Below are positions 47,330 to 58,243 of a stretch of DNA of 64,000 nucleotides, piece by piece; the stretch's first letter is position 1; each line of letters starts with the position of its first letter. This stretch comes from Girardinichthys multiradiatus (lineage: Eukaryota > Chordata > Actinopteri > Cyprinodontiformes > Goodeidae). The stretch covers positions 10,751,390-10,815,389 of the forward strand of contig NC_061816.1 in NCBI RefSeq assembly GCF_021462225.1, in the 5' to 3' direction. Made by a program: the position numbers and the translations under genes. The notes under the pieces are model-generated. The model made no database searches, was not told the DNA's origin, and was given only the letters and a program-made list of their open reading frames with translations.

Positions 47330-49438
47330 TTAGTTGTTGAGTTTTATAAACAATTGTTTTTCTTGTTTTTAGGAAGATGCCACACGTTGCAGTATTTTCT
47401 ATTTTGCCGCTATTTTCTAATTATTGGTTTTGTGAAGCTTTGTTTTATGACGGACCTGGAGTTGGTGTTTTCATCTTAAACCTATACAAGGTGTTAGCTG
47501 TCTGTACCCCAGGCTTCACTTACAGTCCAAACATTTGTAAACTCATATTTAAAAACTTTTCAGTCTTTTTATGGAAACATTTTTTTTATTTTTCCAAGTC
47601 CAAACATTTACTTTAAGTGCTGCAATGTTTGCTGTAAGACAGTGGGCCCAGGTGCTGTAGCTTGTACAGAGAGAATAAAATTATGTTAGAATATATTAAA
47701 ATTTTAAAGGTTCATCCATACATTCTTGGTATTCATTACATCCAAAAATCACCAAATTTAAAAAAAAATCTTTGACATCAGATTTTTCACCCCCACGTTT
47801 TCCCATTATAACTCATTGATCAATCACAATGTCATTAAAAGTTGACATCAAGTGATTATTTTCATCTTCTACATGGAATCAGAGTAAAGAAAAAAGTTAA
47901 TACGTTAAACCATTATTTCAGGACTTTTTTAGAGCTTTAGGTTTTTTTTTATAATTTAGAAAATTCAATGACAAATAGACAAAATCATTTTGAAACACAG
48001 ATGGGTTTATTGTGTCTTAAAAGGAAAGTCATATTTACCCCTAAAAGTCTGACTAAAACTTTTTTTCTCATGAGTTTGAAAGTTAGTAAGATTTATTTTT
48101 GTTTATTTTAAAGCTGTCCTGTAGACTGTATTTACAGCATGAGGCAGTGGTTCTTCCCATTTGAATATCCATCTCAGTCCAGGTCAGCAAAAGTCAGTCT
48201 TGTGGTTCTATTTACTGTCTCTTGTGGCAGACATCAGTACTACAAAAACAAAGAAGTTTGCTTATCAAAAAGTAATTTTTTCTTTCCAACTATGCTTTCT
48301 TAAATTTTATTGAATTTAATTGTAATTTCAGTAAAAAAAGAAAAAAAAAAAAGAAAAAGAATCTCAGACATATTTCATGCAAAAAAACAAACTTTGTTTA
48401 CCTGCCAAAAACCTTAAAAGGTCCTGAGCACAAGAAACTTTTGGCCAGACCTGGAAATTTGAAAAGACTTTCACTTGTTTTTCAGGGCTTCCCTACATAA
48501 TATATTCTATTTTCTGACCAGGAAAAGTTTTCATTATTGTTTGAGACAAAACTGGAACCCCAGTTGTCATAACAATGTCATAAGAAACATACCATAATCT
48601 CCAACAAGTGTTCAGTTTGCTTTGAAAAAGGTTCTGCACAAGTTCTGAATAACACATGTGACAAGCATAGGTCCATTTTATGACAAGGAATTTTATTAAT
48701 CATTCAAAGACAAACCAAGAGAGCCCCCCACCCACGCCGGTGTTCAAGCTGGGTGAGACTTTGCCTTAATTTCAGCAACTGAGATGTGATAACGCTTGTT
48801 TATTCCAAACAGAGAGCAGCTCGATGCTAAACATAAGAGGTGGAGAGACCAGGTGGTGCATTCTTGGAATAGGACACAACATGTTTGCTTAACCCCTTCT
48901 TCTGTAAGTCACATTCAGGTTCAAATTCAAACTTTCCTTATGATTCATACAACAGAACAAGCCTTTCTGAGCTTGCCAGTAACACTCAAGCCCTGCATCA
49001 AAGAAACAGCTTTTTATAGATATGCGTGTCCAAGTACCTCTCAGCACGCTAATCCTTCTGACAATAAGAGCAGTTTAGTGACATGGTGTGTTAGAGGAAC
49101 CCATTCAGCCTGCAAAGCTTAAACAGAACTGCATTCAATCCAAACTGCACAACAATGCAGATCAGAAGGTGACTCTTCAAGGTACAAGAAAAGTTAAGAG
49201 AAAATGTATAAGAACGTGTGTGAGAATCTACAACACGGGGCTGTAAAAGGATCAGGCAGATTGATTTGAGCTGACAGAATACCATATAGCGTTGGTGTGG
49301 AAGATAAGCAACCAAATGCAGGCTTCATCATTAAAGAACAAAGGCAAAGCGACAAATAACTGTGTGAAAATGAGTAGCTTGAATTAAGTGTTTGGGAAGA
49401 GTAGAATGCAGCGCTAAGTCAGAAAGTCTTAAAGATTT
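47330..49438. other. AT-rich intronic DNA, nothing recognised
   Basis: No gene, RNA or repeat family identified. T/A homopolymer runs at 47760, 47941 and 48339. Confidence 0.35.
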
Positions 49439-49439
49439 C

Positions 49440-49640
49440 TTCTCCTTGTGCTTTATTGTCACACTCGGATGTTTCAGATAATCAAATTAATTTAATATCA
49501 GACAGAGATTATCTGACTAAATTCCAAACATTTTTTGCAAATTATTTTCATTTATTAAGGGAAAAAGCATGATCCAAAACACAGTCCAGTTTGCGGTTGT
49601 AACCATCAATACCAATTGGAAGGCACTGTATATGGAGCAG
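49440..49640 (+). mobile_element. Tc1-like terminal fragment (family C)
   Basis: TCACACTCGGATGTTTCAGA, TAATTTAATATCAGACAGAG and TTCATTTATTAAGGGAAAAA are the subterminal part of family C. The rest of the element is absent. Confidence 0.55.
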
Positions 49641-50094
49641 TATGATTACCATCAGTCCAAATTTACAAGGTGTGGCAGAGCATAATCCTGTTGACTGCAG
49701 CACATTTTGAAGAACTTTTTGCTGCAAATTGAAATGAAAATGTTGGCAAAAATGACAAGCCGGCCCGTTAAATTAAATAACTAGCAGCAGATTGTTAATA
49801 TTGTTGCTATAAAACCGCAGTACTGAGTAGAGGGGTCTTTCATGGATCACAAATGAGAAGGCTTCTGAACCCTTGGTAGATAAATAGTTTAATAACATTG
49901 TTTCTTGACAGGAGAAATGTCGGAGATAATCTTAGATAAGCTAGTGATCAAAATCAAACTGATTTTCTTATTTTTTGTTTTTTTAATATTTTGTAAAGAT
50001 GTACTTTGATCCAACTGACAATATCAAGGAAATACTCTGTGCACCTCATGTAAAAACAATGATCAAGAAAAATTTAAGTTATAACCAAAAATTT

Positions 50095-50290
50095 TGATTC
50101 AATTCAGTTTACTTATATAGCACCAAGGTATTCAATGTATACTTTACAAAGCCAATAGATCCAATTTCTATACAGAAATATATGGTTTATTCAATCTTAC
50201 CATATGGACAGATTCAAATAAAGAGTACATACAGTGTATTTCAGTTCTAGCTATAAAACACTACATCGAGTCAATGACTTTGCAGCTACT
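50095..50290 (+). repeat. Common teleost interspersed repeat, short copy
   Basis: GATTCAATTCAGTTTACTTATATAGC-type start (50093 onward) and GTCAATGACTTTGCAGCTAC parallel the copy at 34680-35095. Confidence 0.5.
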
Positions 50291-50294
50291 TTAA

Positions 50295-50460
50295 TGCATT
50301 TTAGAAAACAAACAGCTTCATGAAGACCAAGAAACAACAAGCAAGTCAGGGAGAATGTTGTGGAGAAGTTTAAAGCAGGGTTAGGTTCTAAAACAACATC
50401 CAAAGATTTGAACATCTCACAGAGCTCTGTTCAGTTCAACACCTGGAAATGGAAAGCGTA
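50295..50460 (+). mobile_element. Tc1-like N-terminal fragment (family A)
   Basis: GTGGAGAAGTTTAAAGCAGG, GGTTAGGTTCTAAAAC and GAACATCTCACAGAGCTCTG then TGGAAATGGAAAGCG encode the transposase HTH region in family A. The match stops at about 50460, exactly where the inverted repeat begins. Confidence 0.65.
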
Positions 50461-50493
50461 TCTTTACCTCGCCTGACAGGCGAGGTAAAGATA
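50459..50493. repeat. Perfect 16-bp inverted repeat with 3-nt loop
   Basis: Arm one is 50459-50474 (TATCTTTACCTCGCCT), the loop is GAC, and arm two (50478-50493) is its exact reverse complement. It starts where a Tc1-like fragment ends (about 50460). It could be a template-switch scar or a short MITE end. It has no U-run and no bacterial context, so it is not a terminator. Confidence 0.85.
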
Positions 50494-50569
50494 GTAAAAT
50501 TCAAATGGTATAAATCTGGAACATAAAACCGATACCATAAAATATGCTCCCAGTATAAATGCACCTTAC

Positions 50570-50683
50570 CTGCCTCAGCTTTACCCAATGCAGTCTTAAT
50601 CCTCCTCTCTGCTACCCTAAGTATAGACTCAAAGTCCATGGCAGACATAAAACACACCTGAAAACACCAGCCCAAATCACTTC
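50570..50683 (-). other. Candidate cassette exon inside fgf14 intron 1b (unproven)
   Basis: On the fgf14 strand a 114-nt stretch is preceded by a pyrimidine-rich acceptor (TTTATTTCTCACAG, ending at 50684) and followed by a strong donor (CAG then GTAAGG). If spliced between exon 1b and exon 2, both phase 1, it stays open: 38 codons with no stop. The product would include SAMDFESILRVAERR and IKTALGKAEA, a likely amphipathic helix. The length is a multiple of three and the phase symmetric. No known protein is recognised. It could be a chance match, part of an unrecognised repeat, or an exon of another transcript. Confidence 0.25.
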
Positions 50684-50984
50684 CTGTGAGAAATAAAGAA
50701 AACTCCACTTTTTAAATTCTCTGGACCCCCCCAACCAGGGCCACAAATGTGAACCCATACAGCAACACTCACTGAGAGTCTCACAGATAAGGCGATTATG
50801 TCATGGAGAGCTGTCATCAGGCAAAAGGTTAACAAAGACGAGGTAAGACTAAAGTCAGCTTAAGTGTGTGTGAGAGATGGGAACAAAGGGAGGACGTGGA
50901 GAGCACAGATATGAAGAACAGGTGCTAAGAAAAACTGCATAGTGGAGAAAAGGTATTTTCTCTCCAACAGATTAAGAAGGCAGA

Positions 50985-51870
50985 TTTCTAATGATGATTT
51001 AATCTATTTGGTTAAAAAAAAAAAAACACCTTTAGCTGCAGCAACTGCCATCAAGCATTTGTGATAACTGGAAATAAGTCTATTACATTAATGTGGACAC
51101 CAGCAGTCTATTTAAGATCATGCCACAGCATCTTGATTGGATTTACTTCCAAATGTTGACTACACGAATGGGTGGGCGTTGGGGGTTTAGAGGTTCGGGT
51201 CATTGTCCTGTTCCTTAACTCAAGTGCGTTTGAGATCACGAACTGAAGGCCGGACATTTGCTTTCAGGGTTTTCTGCTTGAGGGCAGAATTCATGGTTCC
51301 ATCAGTTATGGAAAATCATTCATGGCCTGAAGCAGCAAAGCAGTCCCAGGCAACACACTAACTCCACCCATGTTTGTCTCTATGCTAGATGCATTGTTCT
51401 GGGTTTTGACCTCCTGGATGAGGTGTTAATATGCTCTTAGATTACTTTTGGTAGGCCTGCAATCTTAAGAAGCCACTGTTCCATGTTTTCTCTTAAAGTC
51501 TTAAAACTTTGGCATCAAACCATTTCTAGAATAACTTTATTTCTGATCTATTCTTCAATTTCTTTAGATCAGTGTATGATGCATTGGTTTTTAGATCCTT
51601 TCGCCAACTTCATGTTGTTGGACAGGTTCTGTTTAACCGATTTTCTGATTCTTAGGTCAGACAGTGATCATATCTGGGTGTGGACAGGAAATCTGAACTC
51701 AATTCATGATTTATAAGGGAGGGTAATTACCTGTTTACATAGGGCCAGGTTAGTTGGATTTTTTTTTCTTAATGAATGAATTCCTTTGTTGAAAACTTTT
51801 TTGTAATTACTAAATGTGACACAAAAACAGTAAACATTTGTAAGGGGATAAATACTTCTTTACAGAGTGA
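50985..51870 (-). mobile_element. Tc1-like remnant (family C), inverted copy
   Basis: GATCATGCCACAGCATCTTG, GGGTCATTGTCCTGTTCC, AGAATTCATGGTTCCATCAG, GCCACTGTTCCATGTTTTC and AGGGGATAAATACTTCTTTA run through a nearly full-length family C element on the minus strand, with large internal deletions. The open frame at 51483-51716 is not the transposase strand. Confidence 0.7.
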
Positions 51871-52473
51871 GAGCTCATGAGAAAACATCAGTTTCTAAGC
51901 TTTGATGTAACATTCCAGCACTAAGCTTGATTTTTCACTCTCTCCAATTAAACAATGTTATTGCTGGCAGCCAGAAACAAACTGAGTTGTTGTCAAGAGT
52001 TTCTTCTTATCATCGAGTCTGTGAAAACCCCTTCTCAGTGAAGCCTTTGATGCCTTGCTGCTTTCTAAGTGCCCTTGGAAATGTAACACTCAGCACTCAG
52101 CCTCTCATGGCAGATACCTGCAGCTAGAGCTGTCCAAACACACGCATGCCTGCACACAAACACCCGTCCACCCCCCCAGTTCTCCTGTTTGCTCTTTGGT
52201 TCACTGCGTCAGTACCCACCAACTCAGCACAGCTACAGTTGGATCAACACTGCATGTATTTTCCTTTTTGTTTGACATGCAGTAATTCCTGTCATCTACT
52301 GTCTTATAATAGCAGAAAGGATTGTGCACCTTAAGAGGTTTTAACATACTTTATCCAGCCAGAATTATACATTAACAGCTTCCTAAATGCAGTGCCTTGT
52401 ATCTAAAAATCTTCGATTTTAGTGGGATGTTATGTTACAAGCCAAACAAAGTGGTGCACAACTATGCCATGCT

Positions 52474-52962
52474 TGTGGTTGGAAAAAGGACCCAAGTGCA
52501 GAATGAGGCTGTGGCACAGCAGCGCATTTAATCATAAAAAATTAAGAAACTTACAAAGAACTCACGGAAGGCAGGTGGCAATAAACACGGAGAACATAAC
52601 AGAGCGACGGAACGTGCAGCAGCCCAACGGAAGAAACCAGCAATGAGTGATGACGACTAGCTTAAATACTGAGGTGAGTGTGAAGAAAGGCCAAGCAAGC
52701 AGGTGTGAGCAATCAGGTGGAAATGAGGAAAAGCTGAGACAGAAGCGATGAGGGAGGGAGGCTAATTAACATAGAGGAGCAGGATGGAGATAAATAAAAC
52801 CCAAAGAAAATGTACATGTACAAAGAATACATGAATGAACCAAGAAACTAACGCACAAAGGAATGAACTAAAAGGGCAACACATTAAGAACAACAACAGG
52901 GAAATGATGAAAACACAGACACAAAATGATTCAAAAACTCAAACGCTTGGGATCATACCACA
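52474..52962 (-). mobile_element. Probable solo LTR (gypsy-like), 489 bp
   Basis: The ends are TGTGGT...ACCACA, a short inverted repeat of LTR type. On the minus strand it starts TGTGGTATGATCCCAAG, has a TATTTAAGC TATA-like box at about 52665, and ends near TTCTGCACTTGGGTCC after an ATTAAA-type signal. The layout matches abundant fish gypsy LTRs. No internal coding sequence is attached. A clear target duplication was not seen. Confidence 0.6.
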
Positions 52963-53014
52963 AGGTTTTAGTTTTTGAGTATCTGCAAACAACAATTTTC
53001 CAATCCTGCTATAC

Positions 53015-53090
53015 TGGTGTGTCAGTTTCATTTGGGTCTGGACTTTGACTAGACCATTCTAACATATATATGCTTTGATCTAAGGTCTAC
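53015..53090 (-). mobile_element. Short Tc1-like fragment
   Basis: TTTGGGTCTGGACTTTGACT followed by AGACCATTCTAACA is a phrase shared by many fish Tc1 elements, read antisense. Too short for family assignment. Confidence 0.4.
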
Positions 53091-53754
53091 GCTTGGGTCG
53101 CGACCAATAGTGGGTCATTTTCAGGTCTTTCAGGTATTTTTATGAACACCAACAAATCCCAATCAAGGCACAGTTTCCTTAAAATGCAGAGAAGCAGTTT
53201 GATGAAATCAGACTTTAAGACAGCTGCCTGTAAGGGTTGAATTTATTAGAATACTTCTTTATTATAAATGTCAGTCTCTTGGGATGAATGTATGACAGAT
53301 GACAGATTATTACAGTGTCGTTTACTCCTGTTTTGCAGAAAATTTGGCCAGCAATGTCTAGTTTAATGTTAATAATAAATTATTGTTAATAAAATCATGA
53401 AGCAATGCTTCAAAAGGTGTCTAGCCTGGGCACAAAAACCAAATAATCACAGATAAGTCAGAAGACTGTGACCTGTGAGAGGTAAAGAGAGCTACACTTT
53501 ATTTCGGTGCAGCACATTTTTCTGCTCCAGACGTCTGCATCCTGACATTAACAGCAAAACTTACTGCTCTGATTTTTTCCACTTCTTATACAATCTGAAT
53601 TGGTGACCCCTAACACACTAGCCTGACATTAAACCAAGTATAAAGGAAGGATGCCTTTCTTAACTGGAGAACACCAGCAAACCCCAAAGGAAGCTGACCA
53701 GAATATAATACAATCTTGATTTTAGCGTAGAAGACACTGAATGCTCTTGAGATC

Positions 53755-54300
53755 TACAGTGCCATAAAAAAGTATTTGTGCTCTCATAGATTTCTTCTGT
53801 TTTGTATTTTTGTCTCACCTAAATGTTTTAGATCACAGGTGTGAAACTCCAGGCCTCAAGGGCTGATGTCCTGCAACGTTTAGATGTCTCTGTTTCAACA
53901 CACCTGAGTTCAATAATTAGGTCATTAGCAGGGCTCCAGGGAACCTGACTGCATACTGAGGAGGTAACTCAGCCATTTGATTCAGGTGTGCTGAACCACA
54001 CCCCAACCCATTGTTAAATCAAAAATGACCTTTAATTAACTACGTTTTTTTGGTTGAAATTCACTAGGCACATCCAGGCCTGATTAATGACACATCTGTA
54101 AATTAAATAAATGACTAAAATAGAACCTAACTGACAACATGAAGTAGGGTAAAAGATCTGAAAACCCAACACATTTCCTGATTTAACTACATTTCTAAAA
54201 ATTATTAGTTATATCAGTGCTAAAGTGGGTAAAAACCAGTTTCAAAAGCTTTGGGACTCCAGAGAACCACTGTGAGAGCCATTATCTACTTGTTGAAAGA
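53755..54300 (+). mobile_element. Tc1-like remnant (family C) split by a MITE
   Basis: The left part 53755-53836 (CAGTGCCATAAAAAAGTATT) is the family C terminus. After an insertion the element resumes at about 54009 and continues with CCAGGCCTGATTAATG, GACAACATGAAGTAGGGTAA and CTCCAGAGAACCACTGTGAG, colinear with 46480-46720. Confidence 0.65.
53837..54008. mobile_element. hAT-like MITE nested in Tc1 copy
   Basis: Starts GGTGTGAAACTCCAGGCCTC and continues GTCCTGCAACGTTTAGATG, then GTTCAATAATTAGGTCATTA. This is the body of a very common fish MITE (consensus start CAGGGGTGTCAAACTCC). Its second end is degraded or truncated. Confidence 0.6.
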
Positions 54301-54639
54301 ACTGTTGGCTTCTTTAAATGGTCTGAACATATTACTGATGCTTACTTTTTCATTTGTAGATTTTACAGCTTCCTTCATTCATATAATGCTTAAATCTTCC
54401 AGCATTTTTAAATGTATTTCTTGCTCTTTTACCTTCATTCATCGGGGGGAATGGTAGGACCTACATTCCTTGATTCACCAGACAGGATGCATCCCTTTTA
54501 GAGACAGTGAGAATACCTTCCTTAGAGCTGCATTCATAGGCAGCCTTCAATAAGCTGTTGCACAGGAAATGTTGCTGATTTAACTGGAAATTCGGACCAG
54601 GGAATGAAGTCACACCTGAGGTTAGCCCGTTCTAGTTGC

Positions 54640-54895
54640 AAGTTGAAAAACTGGTGCACCTCATTGCCTAAAGTATTAGCTCACCCTTCCAAATCACTGA
54701 ATTCAGGCGTTCAAACCACTTCCATAGCCACTCCTGCACAAAACACCAAAGCATGCAGACTGCTTCTATAAATATTTGGGGGGAAAAATGGGTCGCTCTC
54801 AAGGCCTCAGCGATTTCCAACATGGCAGTGTAATAGGACGTTACCTTTGCAGGAAGTCAGGTCCAGGCGCAGAGATTGCCAACTACCCACAACCC
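54640..54895 (+). mobile_element. Tc1-like 5' fragment (another family)
   Basis: AGCATGCAGACTGCTTCTAT precedes a start codon at 54788, from which MGRSQGLSDFQHGSVIGRYL then CRKSGP can be read, the opening HTH of a fish Tc1 transposase. The similarity stops at about 54890, so the rest is deleted. Confidence 0.65.
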
Positions 54896-56528
54896 TGCAA
54901 ATATCATCTATAAAACACATAATCTCATTTGGTTTGTGCAGGTAAAGTTAATGTACATTTGTTTTCAGGTTGGATTATAGAAGATGATGTATGTGACTGT
55001 GCAGTTTTTCTTGCTCAGTTTGACATATTGTACATGATGACTCCAGGCAAACACCAGATCAGTCCAGCAAAGTCATCTTTCTGCAGACTCAGTGTGTTTG
55101 GACAACGAGGCCATGAACTAATGAGCACACACATCTAAATCGAAACCCAGCGGGTGACTTCAGAGGACAGACATCACCAATATTTTGTCTGCTCATCACA
55201 TCTGAACGATGTAACAGCACGCAAACGAAAATCAAGGATGACAAATTCACGCCGCTGCAAGCCCGGAGAAAAAAAGTGTGCTTTTCCTCAAACAAACAGC
55301 ATAATTTTGACGACAAATCAGCCAGTAATTGAACTCTGAATGTTGTTGAAACATAATCTACTTCTATTGTGCATGTGTGAATGAAGGCGTTTCATTTCTA
55401 ACAAGAGATGTGAGCTGGCACAAAACCCCACTGCTGTACTACAGAGTTTAAATAAAACATAAAGTATGAAGCCTTAATAGCAACTCTCCAGAGAAGAAGG
55501 GTAGATTCATGCATAAGGATGAATAGGAGAGCACGCCTACATATGCTATTAAAGGTGAACATCTCTGTCTGGGGAACAACGTCGTGCCTTATTGCTTCCA
55601 ACAGTGAATGTAATGAGTTCATCTGGAGGAAACAGACGGACTCTAACTCAGTTTCAACAAAACACTATTGCAACAATGCAGAACCGAGCCTATGTTTTAA
55701 TCAAAAAATGTGTTGCCTGTGTTTTCTAAGAACGAAAAAAAAGCTTTTTTGCGATACGCTTTTAAAGGGTGCTGGGTTTTCAAATAAAAGACACGTGAAT
55801 TATATCTAAATGCACACTAACAAGCAGCCAGAGGGTTTTTATACTGAGCAGGCTGCTATAAAACCGTGAGCCGAGCTGCAGGATACTGGTGGGATAAATT
55901 GTGCTTCTCTGAGATTACGCACCTTTTATGGGTTTTGTGTTTGAGCTAGTGGACGTGGGCGGGAAAGACATTTTCATCGGTTAATTGTTGAACACGGGAA
56001 AACAATACATGCAAGAAGCACAGTCTCTGAGATTTTGCTTCCAGTGCTTCTCATTCCAGCTACTTACACAGCTCTGTCTCTGGCAAACAAACTAACTGTC
56101 AAAACTTTTCTTTTTTAACCAAACAATCCCAGAGAAAATGCTAAATTAAGCAGTTAGCCATACTTTTGCGAAGGATAACAAATCGAGGGTGTAAAATCTG
56201 AACCTAGTTGAAAAGCAATCAGTAAAATCTGGCTGGAAAGTTTTAGAAGTGCTGAAAACCACTACAACTTTAGTCAAGCACCACAATCAAAATGTTTGCT
56301 CATGTTTTTGCTCATAAATCCCGCAAGTCCGACTTCAAGGCAGTTCATCAAATGAGCTAAAAGGAAGTAATGAGAAGAAATTCAGGCTGAGCCCAGAGGA
56401 GTAAAACATAACCCATCATGTGGTGTTTTTTTTTTTAATTGCAGGCTGCAGGGTTTTTGAAGGAGGACAAAAACAGTTTGAATGGGTGAGCATTTCGGAC
56501 AGCAACTTTCATCCTTTGTCACAGATCC
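54896..56528. other. Intronic DNA, nothing recognised
   Basis: No classified repeat or gene. The open frames at 55089-55809 have no domain. The relative lack of repeats over 54930-56400 makes it a candidate for conservation analysis. Confidence 0.35.
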
Positions 56529-56529
56529 T

Positions 56530-57115
56530 ACCACATTTCACCATGGTGAATTCACGGTGATGAACATTGTTTGTTTTGTGCCACATATAGTGTTTTTAAT
56601 GAAGGCTAAACAGCTCAGTTCAGATCTCGTGAGTAATGAGTTCTAATGGCTTTTTCATACTGGCTTTTTTCTTACCCTCCTCCTTCGAAGGCCAGTTTTG
56701 CAGTGTGCACTAATAGTTGTCCTGGCTTCTCTGTAACTTTATCACTAGCCTGTCTGGTGTGTTTCTTGGCTTTTATGATGCCATTTGTTCTCTAAGAAAC
56801 CTCTGAGTCTATTTATACTCATTTTAAGTTCCATACTCCCATTTTTTTAATTCCTGGAGGCAGCTGGTTGCATTGGATTTATTCAAAAGTATCAGAGTAA
56901 AGAGGACAAAATGTACATCACATTTCTGGGATTTTTATTTGTAAAATGTTCTGAAAACTAAGCATGATTTTTCTTCTCCTTGACAATTATGCACTAATTT
57001 GAGGTGGTCTATCACATTAAATCCCAATAATAAACATTAAAAAAATGTGTGGCTTTAACCTGACAAAATGTGGAAAGGTTCAAGGTGCATAAATAAGTTT
57101 GTAAGCCAGTATATA
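56530..57115 (-). mobile_element. Tc1-like remnant (family A)
   Basis: CTGTCTGGTGTGTTTCTTGG, GGCAGCTGGTTGCATTGGAT, and the right end GACAAAATGTGGAAAGGTTC followed by AAGGTGCATAAATAAG match family A. The catalytic half is lost. Confidence 0.68.
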
Positions 57116-58142
57116 AAACAGACTAAAACACAGTTAAGCACAGTGCAAAACAATGTTACAGCCTGGTTGACTATATCACTTTACAAAGAAATGTAAAAAG
57201 TTTCTGTCCATGGTGCTGAAGCTTCCTAAATGCCAGCTTTTTTTTTTACAAATCAGCTCCAACCCCTAAAGGTTCAGTGCTTTGTAATCACCGATCCAAG
57301 AAAGATGTGTCTGTTTGCCATTAAAGGACAAAGAGAAGACCTGCCATTAGCAGTTGACCTCATCATGGCCGCTCGGAAACACAGGTTGCATTTTTAATTA
57401 TCTGTTCACTGGTGTGTGGTTTCACACATCCTGGAACGTATGCATCACCATCTGCCCCTTGAGAGAGAGTGTTGGCTTAGTTTGTCCCTAAAAATGTTTG
57501 CTTTACATAGACTCCTGTTGTCCTTTCAATATTCTGTGCAGGTCACACCAGCCATCTTTCTGAAACATCAGTATGCCAATATTATGAGCATTTCCCAGTG
57601 TCAGTATATCCTGTGGTGTGTCACACAGAGCTGGAAATCTGGTTGTTGAAAACAAATCAGATATGTACTTCTGCTTAAAATGCCCTTTGCTCTCTTGAGA
57701 GGATGGTTATGGAGTTTTAGGAGATTACTGCACCAGGCATGATGCTTGATGAAATTAACATTTAATGCAAATGATTAAAAAAGTTAGAATATGTTTGTGT
57801 TTGCAACAAAAAATAAAAATAGTGTCTCCCCATTTACTTCTGTTCCATGAAGTGTGTGGTTTGTTTAACCCCGCAGGTCCCAAGAACCTGAAGGTCTCTG
57901 CATGCTCCATATCTTCTGTAACTGTATAGTTAGTGTTGTTGCTAGTAAGTTTGATCCTCCCATCATCAACCCCACCCCCCTCCCCGTGGTAGAAGCTCTC
58001 AATCGCTGCACAGGCCATTGCAGAGAAACACCGACGAACAGTACAGGTCGCCCACAAACCACATAAACCAAATAAACTTTTATTGGCACTGGCAAACGCA
58101 CGCAGGCTGGGATAACAGGCACACACTTGCAAACAAACTCAC
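57116..58142. other. Start of the fgf14 intron after exon 1b
   Basis: No repeat family recognised. The open frame running from exon 1b into the intron (to 57865) is read-through past the donor and not coding. Confidence 0.45.
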
Positions 58143-58236
58143 CAGTTGGGTTCTTGGTTTTCTTGAGGCTCCTGCCACAAAGACACTGCAGCATATGCGA
58201 TCCTTTGCTGAAAATGTTGTTCCAAATAAACCGCAT
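58143..58236 (-). CDS. fgf14: fgf14 alternative first coding exon 1b (FHF4b N-terminus)
   Basis: The 94 nt encode 31 residues plus the first base of a split codon. The translation contains NIFSKGSHMLQCLCGRSLKK followed by TKNPT, close to the second half of the mammalian FGF14-1b leader. The exon ends ACTG and is followed by the donor GTGAGT at 58142-58137, phase 1, which joins exon 2 as GAA (Glu). The 1b leader lacks the channel-plugging block of 1a; its Cys-x-Cys is typical of 1b. The start is uncertain. The ATG at 58236 begins MRFIWN, but the mammalian leader is longer, and here the same frame stays open upstream to about 58818 through a GC-rich region. The residues AKS just before this Met resemble the mammalian PKS, so translation or homology may extend further. 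The exon sits in a CpG island. Confidence 0.85.
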
Positions 58237-58243
58237 GGATTTG

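Larger units (their letters stand above)
8419..58236 (-). other. fgf14: fgf14 locus, 5' two-thirds (exons 1b, 1a, 2, 3)
   Basis: Four exons of one FHF-type FGF gene lie on the minus strand in transcript order: 1b (58 kb), 1a (27 kb), 2 (15.5 kb) and 3 (8.4 kb). FHFs are intracellular FGFs without a signal peptide that bind the C-terminal tail of voltage-gated sodium channels and tune inactivation in neurons. Exons 1a, 2 and 3 sum to 408 nt, exactly 136 codons, with consistent splice phases (1, 1, 0). Exon 2 and 3 lengths of 111 and 104 nt match those I recall for vertebrate FHF genes. The residues fit FGF14 better than FGF11, 12 or 13. Introns are about 42.5 kb (1b to 2), 11.6 kb (1a to 2) and 7.0 kb (2 to 3). 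Exons 4 and 5 were looked for below 8419 and not found. Some substitutions could mean a teleost duplicate of fgf14. Confidence 0.9.

Noticed and set aside
27418..58142. A GAA triplet array homologous to the human SCA27B repeat
   Set aside because: No pure GAA or TTC array was seen in this interval; only short mixed purine runs.
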